Positions 22,509 to 31,200 of a stretch of 33,318 bases of DNA are shown piece by piece. Under the pieces are notes generated by a model. It searched no databases. It was not told the DNA's origin and was given only the letters and a program-made list of their open reading frames with translations. A program made the position numbers and the translations under genes. The stretch spans positions 1 through 33,318 of the forward strand of contig JAGFJD010000087.1 in the NCBI GenBank assembly GCA_024102975.1. The letters run 5' to 3'. How positions within the stretch are numbered: position 1 is the stretch's first letter; the number at the start of each line of letters is the position of its first letter. The stretch is from Phaeodactylibacter sp. Its GTDB lineage: Bacteria; Bacteroidota; Bacteroidia; Chitinophagales; Saprospiraceae.

Positions 22509-24638
22509 ATGTCAAGGTCATTCCCTTTGTTCTTGTTGCTGGTTTTTTGGGGCTGCCGCCAGCAATCTGCCACCGACACAGCCGTCGCCGGGCCGCCCGT
22601 TGCCCAAAAGGAAGCTCACGCCTTTGAAGAATTCGGCGCTACCCGCGAAGACCCTTACTACTGGCTCAACGACCCCACCGACCCGGAGGTGATCCAACAC
22701 CTGGAGGCGGAGAACGCCTACTGCGAACAGCAACTGGCCCATACCGAAGCGCTGCAGGACGAGATATACGAAGAGCTGGTAGCCCGCATCGAACAGAAAT
22801 ACGAATCCCTGCCCATCAAACAGAACGGCTACTGGTATTACGTGCGCTACGAGGAGGGCAAGGAATACCCATTCTATTGCCGGAAAAAAGAGGACATGGG
22901 CGCTCCCGAGGAAATCCTGCTTGATGTCAACGAAATGGCCAGCGGCTACAAGATTTATCGCCTGTTCCAGTATTTTGTCAGCCCGGACAACCGGACGATT
23001 GCCTTTCTGGTAGATACTGCCGGAGACCGCCGAAATACCCTCTATTTCAAAAACCTGGAAACCGGCGAGCTGCTGCCCGACCGGATATCCGATTGCTCTT
23101 ATGGCGGCGCCTGGGCCAACGACAGCAGGCACTTCTTCTATAACCTCAACGACAAGACGGTGCGTGGTTACCGGATCATGCGCCATGCGTTGGGGGCAGA
23201 TTCGGCAAAGGATGCAGAAGTCTACAGCGAACCCGACAGCACCTTCTCAGCTTTTGTGGACCGCTCCTGGGACGACCGCTATATTTTTATCGGTTCCGGC
23301 AGCACCACCTCCAGCGAAGTGTGGTTCCTCAATGCCGATCGGCCGGAAGGAACCCTGCAGGTCGTGCAGCCCCGCCGGAAGAACCTCGAATACCAGATGG
23401 AATCCTACACCGGCAACGATTTTCACATTTACAACAACCACCAGGCGCAGAACTTCAAAATCTCTACCGCCCCCGTCCGGTCGCCCGGGCTGGCTAACTG
23501 GAAGGACGTCGTGCCGCACAACCCCGACGTTTACATCAACGGCTATACTGTGCGGGATAAATACCTGGTGGTGCAGGAAAGAACCCGGGCGCTGGACAAA
23601 ATCCGCGTGATCGACCGGCAGAACGGGGAGAGCTATTACGTCGATTTCGGCGAGGAGGTGTATGCGGCCAATATGTACGGCCCCAACGATGAATTCGGCT
23701 CCGACAGCATCCGCTACAACTACCAGTCGCTCACCACTCCCCAGTCTGCCTTTGGCTACAGCCTCTCCAGCCGGGAAAAAAAGCTGCTCAAACAGCAAAA
23801 GGTGGGCGGCGGCTTCGACGGCTCGTTATACGAGACGAAGCGCCTCTGGGCTACCGCGCAGGACGGTACGCAGGTGCCCATTTCTATTGTATATCACAGA
23901 GAACTGTTCCGGCAGGACGGCAGCAACCCCTGCCTGCTTTATTCCTACGGCTCCTACGGCGCCAGCTCCATGCCTTATTTCAACAGCAGCGTCATCAGCC
24001 TGCTCGACCGCGGCTTCGTTTACGCCATCGCCCACATCCGCGGCGGGCAGGAGATGGGCCGGCAGTGGTACGAGGACGGCAAGCTGATGAAAAAGAAGAA
24101 CACCTTCACCGATTTCATCGATTGCGGGCAATATCTGGTGGATAAACAATACACCTCGACGGAAGGCCTCTTCGCCATGGGCGGCAGCGCCGGCGGCATG
24201 CTGATGGGCGCCGTCACCAACATGCGGCCCGAATTGTTCAAGGGCATCATTGCCCGGGTACCCTGGATGGACGTCATCAGCGACATGCGCAACCCCGACC
24301 TGCCCCTGACCACCCTGGAATATGAGGAGTGGGGCAATCCCTACGAAAAGGAAGCTTACGACTACATGCTCAGCTGGTCGCCCTACGACAACGTGAAGCC
24401 GGCGGACTTTCCCGCCATCCTGGCCACCGGCGGCCTCAACGACACGCAGGTGCTCTACCACAACCCCGCCAAGTGGGTGCAGAAAATCCGGGAGAACAAT
24501 ACCGGCACGGAGCCGGTACTTTTCAAGTGCAATATGGGCGCGGGCCACGCCGGGGAGTCCGGCCGCTTTGCCAGCCAGAAGGAAACGGCGCTGATCTATG
24601 CGTTTATGGTGGATCAGGTGGGGGAGTTGGTGGATTAG
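22509..24638 (+). CDS. Prolyl oligopeptidase, S9A family lipoprotein (oligopeptidase B-like)
   Basis: A 709-residue serine peptidase. The leader ends LLLVFWGC (Cys16 probably lipidated). Residues about 45-430 form the seven-bladed propeller that filters substrates by size, and the C-terminal alpha/beta hydrolase domain carries S560 (FAMGGSAGG), D645 (GGLNDTQV) and H680 (GAGHAG). The EYEEWGNP motif after the Ser is typical of oligopeptidase B/PtrB. It would cut short peptides, probably in the periplasm, after Pro or basic residues. It converges with the dienelactone hydrolase gene. Confidence 0.95.
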   Translation: MSRSFPLFLLLVFWGCRQQSATDTAVAGPPVAQKEAHAFEEFGATREDPYYWLNDPTDPEVIQHLEAENAYCEQQLAHTEALQDEIYEELVARIEQKYESLPIKQNGYWYYVRYEEGKEYPFYCRKKEDMGAPEEILLDVNEMASGYKIYRLFQYFVSPDNRTIAFLVDTAGDRRNTLYFKNLETGELLPDRISDCSYGGAWANDSRHFFYNLNDKTVRGYRIMRHALGADSAKDAEVYSEPDSTFSAFVDRSWDDRYIFIGSGSTTSSEVWFLNADRPEGTLQVVQPRRKNLEYQMESYTGNDFHIYNNHQAQNFKISTAPVRSPGLANWKDVVPHNPDVYINGYTVRDKYLVVQERTRALDKIRVIDRQNGESYYVDFGEEVYAANMYGPNDEFGSDSIRYNYQSLTTPQSAFGYSLSSREKKLLKQQKVGGGFDGSLYETKRLWATAQDGTQVPISIVYHRELFRQDGSNPCLLYSYGSYGASSMPYFNSSVISLLDRGFVYAIAHIRGGQEMGRQWYEDGKLMKKKNTFTDFIDCGQYLVDKQYTSTEGLFAMGGSAGGMLMGAVTNMRPELFKGIIARVPWMDVISDMRNPDLPLTTLEYEEWGNPYEKEAYDYMLSWSPYDNVKPADFPAILATGGLNDTQVLYHNPAKWVQKIRENNTGTEPVLFKCNMGAGHAGESGRFASQKETALIYAFMVDQVGELVD

Positions 24639-24661
24639 GTTGATTAGTAACCCAATCAACC
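24638..24661. terminator. Hairpin between convergent genes
   Basis: GGTTGATT (24638-24645) pairs with AATCAACC (24654-24661) with an 8-base loop, right after the peptidase stop; CCAATCAAC is then repeated once more. The run that follows is only partly T-rich, so terminator activity is uncertain. Confidence 0.4.
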
Positions 24662-24677
24662 CAATCAACTAATTTTA

Positions 24678-24696
24678 CCCTGAGCTTGTCGAAGGG
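24678..24696. repeat. CCCTGAGCTTGTCGAAGGG repeat
   Basis: This 19-mer is the reverse complement of the CCCTTCGACAAGCTCAGGG sequence that I know as a very common intergenic repeat in many bacteria. It lies between the convergent peptidase and hydrolase genes. Confidence 0.6.
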
Positions 24697-24699
24697 CAA

Positions 24700-25551
24700 C
24701 TAAAGATGCTCCTTCAGGAACGCCCACGCCACCTGGTTCGCCTGCTGTGCGGCTTCCTCGTTATACCGCTCGCCGCTGGGGTTGGCAAAAGCGTGGTCGG
24801 CATCGTACAGGTGTACTTCGATCTGCTTGCCGGCCGCTTTGGCCAGGTTCTCGAACTTCTGCGCCACTTCTGGCGTGATCCATTCGTCCTGTTTGGCGAA
24901 GATGCCGAGGATGGGCGCCTCCAGAGGCGCGATCTCCTTGGCGTTCTGCACCGGCATGCCGTAATACATCACGCAGGCCGCGCCTTGTTCCCCTGCCATG
25001 ATAGAGGCTTTCAGCGACCAGCCGCCGCCGAAGCACCAGCCGGTCGTGCCGATGCGGGCCCCGGCGCCAGCCTTGTTGATGGCGCCCTGTATGATGGCCC
25101 GGGCGCGTTCTTCTTTAACGGATTGCATCAGCTCTCCCGCCTTGTCCGGGTTGTCGGCCATCTGGCCGTCGTACAGGTCCAGGGCCATCACGTTGGCGTC
25201 GCCCAGGTGGGCGAACAGCCGCTCCGCCTCCGCTTTGATGTTGTTGTTCAGGCCCCACCATTCGTGGATGACGAAGAGGTACTTGTTGGAAGGTTCCTCC
25301 GTCATCAGGGCGTAGGCGCTGCCCTTTTTCCCGTCGGGGGTGTCGAATTCGATCATCTGGCCGTTGCCGTCGAAATTCAGTTCCATCGGCGTTTCGTGGG
25401 CGCCTTTGAATTTTTCGTCGCCGGCAAACTGAGCCATGTCGCTGCTGTCGGCAGCTTCGCCTTCGCCCTGGCCGCCGCTCTTGCCGCTGTTCTGGCAGGA
25501 GGTAAAAACCAGCCCGAGGGCCATCGCAAACAGGATAAGATGTCTTAACAT
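24700..25551 (-). CDS. Dienelactone hydrolase family lipoprotein
   Basis: A 283-residue alpha/beta hydrolase. The leader ends LVFTSC (Cys19 lipidated), with a linker rich in Gly, Ser and acidic residues to about residue 45. The catalytic triad is Cys-Asp-His as in dienelactone hydrolases: C173 in GWCFGGG, D222 in KQDEWI and H253 in DADHAFAN. IHEWWGLN near residue 95 supports the family. Bacteroidota have many exported members whose substrates are unknown, probably esters or lactones. A 104-bp double-hairpin repeat starts 44 bp upstream of its start codon. Confidence 0.93.
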   Translation of the reverse strand: MLRHLILFAMALGLVFTSCQNSGKSGGQGEGEAADSSDMAQFAGDEKFKGAHETPMELNFDGNGQMIEFDTPDGKKGSAYALMTEEPSNKYLFVIHEWWGLNNNIKAEAERLFAHLGDANVMALDLYDGQMADNPDKAGELMQSVKEERARAIIQGAINKAGAGARIGTTGWCFGGGWSLKASIMAGEQGAACVMYYGMPVQNAKEIAPLEAPILGIFAKQDEWITPEVAQKFENLAKAAGKQIEVHLYDADHAFANPSGERYNEEAAQQANQVAWAFLKEHL

Positions 25552-25594
25552 AGTGGATTTTTTAAGTAAAGGAAGTTGGATTTGAACGTATTGC

Positions 25595-25698
25595 TATACT
25601 GGCGAACGCGTGGTTTTGTCAGGAACAAAACCAGCGATGCCAGTATATACTGACACGGCGGGTTTTGTAGTCGACAAAACCTGCCGTGCGTCAGTATA
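25595..25698. repeat. 104-bp double-hairpin repeat, copy 2
   Basis: Two tandem hairpins: TATACTGGCG...CCAGTATA, then TATACTGACA...GTCAGTATA with the inner stem GGTTTTGT-AGTCG-ACAAAACC. Length and orientation are identical to copy 1 at 7510-7613; the bases around AGTCGACAAAACC and the ends are the best conserved. It lies between divergent genes. Confidence 0.85.
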
Positions 25699-25760
25699 AA
25701 ATACGAAGGGAGGGGCATTTGTTTACAGAGGGGGGCTGGAATAAGTGCAGGAAATTGCTT

Positions 25761-25768
25761 TACCTTTG
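25761..25768 (+). promoter_or_regulatory. -7 box of the fused E1 dehydrogenase gene
   Basis: TACCTTTG fits TAnnTTTG exactly and lies 31-38 bp upstream of the ATG at 25799. No matching TTG is found at the expected distance. It lies inside the longer open frame from 25745, which argues that ATG 25799 is the true start. Confidence 0.5.
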
Positions 25769-25798
25769 GGGGCTGGGGGGAGGCTTAAAAAAAGTGCC

Positions 25799-27802
25799 AT
25801 GACAAATAAAGCCATAGAACCGATCATCCGGTACGACCGCGGGCAGTTGTCCGACGAAGTGTTGCTGAAACTCTACCGCCAGCTGCTGACGCCGCGCCTG
25901 ATCGAAGAAAAAATGCTCATCCTGCTGCGGCAGGGCAAGATCAGCAAGTGGTTTTCCGGCATCGGCCAGGAGGCCATCTCCGTGGGCTGCGCCAGTGCCC
26001 TGCTCCCCGACGAGCTCATTTTTACCATGCACCGCAACCTGGGGGTGTTCACCGTCCGGGAGATGCCCCTGGAGCGCCTCTTCGCCCAGTGGCAGGGCAA
26101 GGCGCTGGGCTTCACCAAAGGGCGCGACCGCTCCTTCCACTTCGGCGCCATGGATTACGGCATCGTGGGCATGATCTCCCACCTGGGGCCGCAGCTGTCG
26201 CTGGCGGCCGGCGTTGCCCTGGCGCACAAGCTGGCGGGGGAGGGGAGGGTATCCCTGGCCTTTACCGGCGACGGCGCCACCAGCCAGGGCGAGTTTCACG
26301 AGGCCCTCAACACCGCGGCGGTCTGGGGGCTGCCCGTATTGTTCGTCATCGAAAATAACGGCTACGGCCTGTCGACGCCCTCGCGGGAGCAATACCTGTG
26401 CGAAAATTTGTCGGACCGCGCCAAAGGCTATGGCATGCGCTCGGTCGCTGTCGACGGCAACAACATCCTGGACGTCTACCAAACCGTGCGCCAACTGGCC
26501 GAAGAGCTGCGCGAAAACCCCGAGCCGGTATTCGTCGATTGCAAGACCTTCCGCATGCGCGGCCACGAAGAAGCCTCGGGCATCAAATACGTGCCCAGGG
26601 AGTTGCTGGACTACTGGGCGGCCAGAGACCCGGTCCGGAATTACGAAAGGTATCTGCAGCAGGAAGGCCTGCTGGATGAAAAGCACATCAAAGCCATCCA
26701 TCAGGACATTAAGAAAGAGATCAACAAGGGCCTGGAGATTGCCTATGGCGAAGGGTCCATACAGTCCACTCCCGAGCGCGAGCTGGCCGATGTATACGCG
26801 CCCTTTCAGAGCCGGGCGGCAGGGCCGAAGAGCAGCAAAAAAACGCCGCGCCGCTTCATCGACGCCATTTCCGAAGGCCTGCGGCAGGCTATGGAAACAC
26901 ACGGCAACCTGGTGCTGATGGGGCAGGACATTGCCGACTACGGCGGCGTTTTCAAGATCACAGAAGGGTTCGTCGTGCGGTTTGGCCGGGAACGGGTGCG
27001 CAATACGCCCCTGTGCGAAAGCGCTATCGTCGGCATCGCCCTGGGGCTGAGCCTGAAAGGCTACAAGGCCATGGTAGAGATGCAGTTTGCCGACTTTGTC
27101 ACCTGCGGCTTCAACCAGATCGTCAACAACCTGGCCAAGCTGCACTACCGCTGGGGGCAGCACGCCGACGTGGTCATCCGCATGCCGACGGGCGCCGGCG
27201 TGGCCGCCGGGCCCTTCCACTCCCAGAGCAACGAAGCATGGTTCTTCCATACGCCGGGCCTGAAGATCGTTTACCCTTCGACCCCCGAGGATGCGAAAGG
27301 CCTGCTGCTGGCCAGCTTCGAGGACCCCAACCCGGTCCTCTATTTCGAACACAAAGCCCTCTACCGATCCATCACCGCCGAGGTGCCCGACGATTACTAC
27401 ACCGTGGAGATCGGCAAGGCGCGCCTGGCGCGGGAGGGTGAGGAGGTATCCGTGATCACCTACGGCATGGGTGTCCACTGGGCTGTTCAAACCTGTGAAG
27501 AGATGGGGGTAGACGCCGACATCCTCGACCTGCGGACCCTGCTGCCGCTGGACTACGAAGCCATCGACGAGACAGTCAAAAAGACCAGCCGCGTCATCAT
27601 CCTGCACGAGGATACCCTCATCGGCGGCATCGGCGGAGAGATCGCCGCCTATATCTCCGAGCACCTCTTCCAATACCTCGACGCGCCGGTGCTGCGCACC
27701 GCCGGGCTGGATACGCCCGTGCCCTTCTCGCCCAAACTGGAGGAGCAGTTTCTGCCGAAAGCGCGCTTCCGGGAACAGCTGGAGCGGTTGCTGGCTTACT
27801 GA
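25799..27802 (+). CDS. Fused alpha/beta E1 component of a 2-oxo acid dehydrogenase
   Basis: A 667-residue thiamine diphosphate enzyme when started at ATG 25799. Residues about 1-340 are the E1 alpha part, with the ThDP motif G157-D-G starting GDGATSQGEFHEALN and ending in ENN. Residues about 350-667 are the E1 beta part, starting RRFIDAISEGLRQAME. The closest functional groups are branched-chain 2-oxo acid, pyruvate and acetoin dehydrogenases. E1 decarboxylates the oxo acid and passes the acyl group to E2 lipoyl domains. Fusions of this order are common in Bacteroidota for branched-chain substrates, but the substrate cannot be fixed here. No E2 or E3 gene is adjacent. Confidence 0.93.
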   Translation: MTNKAIEPIIRYDRGQLSDEVLLKLYRQLLTPRLIEEKMLILLRQGKISKWFSGIGQEAISVGCASALLPDELIFTMHRNLGVFTVREMPLERLFAQWQGKALGFTKGRDRSFHFGAMDYGIVGMISHLGPQLSLAAGVALAHKLAGEGRVSLAFTGDGATSQGEFHEALNTAAVWGLPVLFVIENNGYGLSTPSREQYLCENLSDRAKGYGMRSVAVDGNNILDVYQTVRQLAEELRENPEPVFVDCKTFRMRGHEEASGIKYVPRELLDYWAARDPVRNYERYLQQEGLLDEKHIKAIHQDIKKEINKGLEIAYGEGSIQSTPERELADVYAPFQSRAAGPKSSKKTPRRFIDAISEGLRQAMETHGNLVLMGQDIADYGGVFKITEGFVVRFGRERVRNTPLCESAIVGIALGLSLKGYKAMVEMQFADFVTCGFNQIVNNLAKLHYRWGQHADVVIRMPTGAGVAAGPFHSQSNEAWFFHTPGLKIVYPSTPEDAKGLLLASFEDPNPVLYFEHKALYRSITAEVPDDYYTVEIGKARLAREGEEVSVITYGMGVHWAVQTCEEMGVDADILDLRTLLPLDYEAIDETVKKTSRVIILHEDTLIGGIGGEIAAYISEHLFQYLDAPVLRTAGLDTPVPFSPKLEEQFLPKARFREQLERLLAY

Positions 27803-28124
27803 GTGCTTGTTTGGAGGAAGGATGCCACGGCCCTTTGGGCCGGTCGATGTTTACCCGCCTCTGCGGGCAGAAGCCGCTACGGCGGGCGAAGGCCCGTCCG
27901 GGGAACGGGGACGGGCCATGGATTGCCTTGCCCTTCAACTTTAACAATCCAATTATCCACACGTATAATTTTACGGCCGCCCATTTCGTTCCTTACCTTC
28001 GACGGCCTTGCCCATATCCTGTTTCCTGACCCAATATGCCCCAATTACCTGAATGGCCGGGGAAAATGTTGAACAAAAGTCCAAATCTTTCCCCTTCGTG
28101 GTAGAATAGTAGAAATGTGATCTC
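27803..28124. other. Intergenic region with GC hairpins
   Basis: It holds CCCGC/GCGGG (about 27854-27867) and a perfect 9-bp stem GGCCCGTCC/GGACGGGCC (27891-27899 with 27909-27917), neither followed by a T-tract. I see no gene; the open frames crossing it have poor composition and no family match. Confidence 0.5.
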
Positions 28125-28132
28125 TATTTTTG
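28125..28132 (+). promoter_or_regulatory. Probable -7 box of the SprB-like gene
   Basis: TATTTTTG fits TAnnTTTG exactly. A -33 TTG is not visible at 20 bp. Transcription would start near 28139, just before the hairpin at 28150-28207, giving a leader of about 115 nt. Confidence 0.45.
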
Positions 28133-28149
28133 CCACCTTTTAATATTGT

Positions 28150-28207
28150 AAAAAAATTCGCGCCTGCCCAACGGACCTACGCCAGGCAGGCAGGCGCGAA
28201 TTTTTTT
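28150..28207 (+). terminator. Perfect 19-bp inverted repeat with T-tract in a gene leader
   Basis: AAAAAAATTCGCGCCTGCC (28150-28168) is perfectly mirrored at 28189-28207, ending in seven T. It has all features of an intrinsic terminator and lies between a candidate promoter and the SprB-like start at 28255. The nearest upstream gene ends 350 bp away, so it may act as an attenuator rather than the end of that gene (inference). Confidence 0.7.
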
Positions 28208-28254
28208 AAAAAGCTTATTTCCCAATTATCGATCGTTTATCTCAATCCGGAAAG

Positions 28255-31200
28255 ATGATAAGACAGTCTATTCTACTCGCCCTCCTCTTCACGGCCAGCC
28301 TGCAGTTGGGGGCACAAATTCCCAGGAACATAACCTTCCTCGGCGATGCCGGCGCCCAGCGCCTGGCGCCCTGCCCCGATAACGACGCCGGGACAATTAC
28401 CTTTGACATCAATAATTTTGCCGGCCAGAGCAATGACATTGACCTGGATACCATTTACCTCTGCTTCGGGGACACCCTGCCGGTGCTGCACAACCAGGAC
28501 TGGACAATCAACGGCGACCCCAACCCGGCCACGCCCGCCGGCGTAGCTTATGCCTTCTACGATTGCCGCCCGACGGTGGACGGGCCGGACACGATGGCCG
28601 TGCTCAACGACCCCTGCCTGAACAAGACAAATCCGCTCATCGTCGGCGGGGTTTCGTTCCCGCAGACGAACGGCATCTGGGTAGCCGTCGACGACGACCA
28701 GGGCAACGTCAACCTGATCAACAACGGCTTCCACCAGGAGGCATTCAACATGGGCAACCCGGCCCCTATACAGCTCTGGTTTGCGCCCATTACCGTCGAC
28801 AACATCAACCTGCTGGCCTACGAAAACGGCGGTCCCTGCGTCAGCGTCAGCGTGGGCGAAGCCTTCTCCGTCGTCTACCTGGAAGCCATTGAAGTTACGG
28901 AAACTTTTCCCGACACCGGCCCGGGGCTGCAGGGGGCCTTCTCTGTAGAAAACGGCCTGCCGGAGTTCGAGCCCGGCACCACCTATGGCCCCATCACGAT
29001 CAGCCACCTCGGCGGCGATGTGCTGGCGGGGACAGTGCAAACGCCCAACCCCGGACATGGCGATACCGTGCAGTATACCTTGCCGCGCCCCGGGGAGTAT
29101 GAGGTCGTTATTGAGGATGGCAAGAGCTGCGCCGGCGTCGATACCATCGTGATGCCCGTGATATTCAGCGCCGGGGCGGCCAATGGCGCTCCGGGCGATA
29201 CCGTCTGTGTGGAGATCCGGGTGGATAACCTGGTGGATGTGACCAACGCACAGTTCACCCTCACCTGGGATCCTGCCGTCCTGGACTTTGTAGAAGTGAG
29301 CAACCTGAACAGTATGCTGCCTGGTTTGGATGGCAGCGCATTTGGCGCTACCCCCAACCTTACGGACCAGGGGCAACTCACTTTTGGCTGGGCAGATTTG
29401 CTCTTCGGAAACAACAGCCTGCCCGATGGCTCGGTGCTTTTTGAAGCTTGCTTCGAAATTACAGGCGCCCTGGGGCAGAGCAGCCCTGTCGGCTTTTCCG
29501 ACATGCCTCTGGATATCCAGGTTGGCAGCGTCAATAATACTCCATTCCAGTACCCCTTCGAAACGTCGCCTGGCATGGTGAGCGTCACCGGCTCTTCCTT
29601 GTTGGTGCAAACCAGCCAGGACAGCGTAAGCTGCAATGGCCTTTCCGACGGTTCCTTTACCGTTACGGTTACCGGCGGAGTGGGGCCTTACAACTTTACG
29701 TGGAACACCTTCCCGCCCACCGGCCCGGAAAACGGGCCCATCACCATAACCAATTCGGGCGGCTCTTCTACCGTGGGCGGCCGCCTGGCCGGCGAATACC
29801 GCATCATCGTTACCGATTCGGATATGCCGGCGAATATGGACACCGTCTTTGTCGAAGTCCTCCAGGGGCCCGAATTTGCAGTCAACGTAGCCGAATTGCA
29901 AAGCCCAACCTGCTTTGGAGATATGGACGGCGCCCTTACGGCCAACGTGACGATCAACGGCGTGGCCGTACCCAATCCCGGGAGCATCTTTACTTTCCAG
30001 TGGGACGTGCCGGGGCAAACCGGGCAGGTGCTGGCGAATATCCCCTCCAGCACCCATTCCGTCACCGTGACGGACGCCAGCGGCTGCCAGGAGGTGGACT
30101 CGGGCAGCTTGTCGCAGCCGGGGCCGCTCCAGATCCTGGCCAACAACACCTTCATTACCGACGCCACCTGCAGCGGCGCTATGGACGGCTCCGTGCTGGT
30201 CGGGGCTTCCGGAGGCACTACCGCCAACGGCAATTACACTTATTCCTGGAGCGGAGGCCTGGGCACGATCACCGCCAACACTTCGCAGGTGAGCAACCTG
30301 GATCCGGGCACCTATACGGTGACGGTGACGGACGATAACAACTGCATGATCGAACAAAGCTACCCGGTATCCGCCGCCAAAATCCTGCTGGTTAACCTGA
30401 TCAGCCTGGAGAATGTCAGCTGCAACGGCGCTGGCGACGGCAGCATCGAGGTCAACGGCACCGGCACCGGCCAGCCGCCGATCGAACCGTTTACTTACAA
30501 CTGGAGCACCATTCCTCCCGGCCAAACCTTCACCGGCGCTCAGATTGCCGGCCTGGGGCCTGGCCAGTATGTGGTGGTCGCAGCGGATGATGACTCCGCC
30601 GGTTGTTTTGTTTCCGATACCTTTACAATTACGGAACCGGCGCCCCTCATCGTCCAGGAAGAAGCCCTGGGCAATGAAACCTGTGATAATGGCGGCGGCG
30701 ACGGCTTTATTACCATTAACGTAACCGGGGGGACTTATCCGTATACCTACAGCTGGACCGATGGCCAGATGGACTCCACTGCCACCAACCTCTCCGCCGG
30801 CATGTATACCGTCGACGTGACAGACGCCAACAACTGCACCGCCAGCCAAGCCTTCAATATCACGGCTCCGACTCCGCCGCAGGTCACCCAGCTGAACGAC
30901 GACACCCTGGATTGTTCCAACGACACCAACGGATCCCTGTCGGTCCTGGCTACGCCCGGAGGCGCTCCCATCCAGAGCTACAACTGGAGCAACAACGCCA
31001 CCGGGCAGACCATCACCAACCTCTCGCCGGGCACTTACACCGTGACCATTACGGCCACCGACGGCTGCTTTACGGTCGACACCGCACTGGTCGTCGCGCC
31101 GGCGCCGTTAATGATCGACAGCATCGTCGGCGAGTCGCCCAACTGCCCGGGCGATGACAACGGCCGCCTCTTCGTTTATGCCAGCGGCGGCACCCTGCCG

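Noticed and set aside
25760-27673. Long minus-strand open frame opposite the fused E1 gene
   Set aside because: The plus strand clearly encodes the ThDP enzyme with its motifs; the antisense product is rich in Gln, His and Val and matches nothing.
27803-28072. Open frame after the E1 gene
   Set aside because: It spans GC hairpins, is Arg/Gly rich and shows no conserved motif.
28273-30849. Very long minus-strand open frame opposite the SprB-like gene
   Set aside because: It is a shadow of the repetitive GC-rich gene on the plus strand; its sequence has no family features, signal peptide or promoter.
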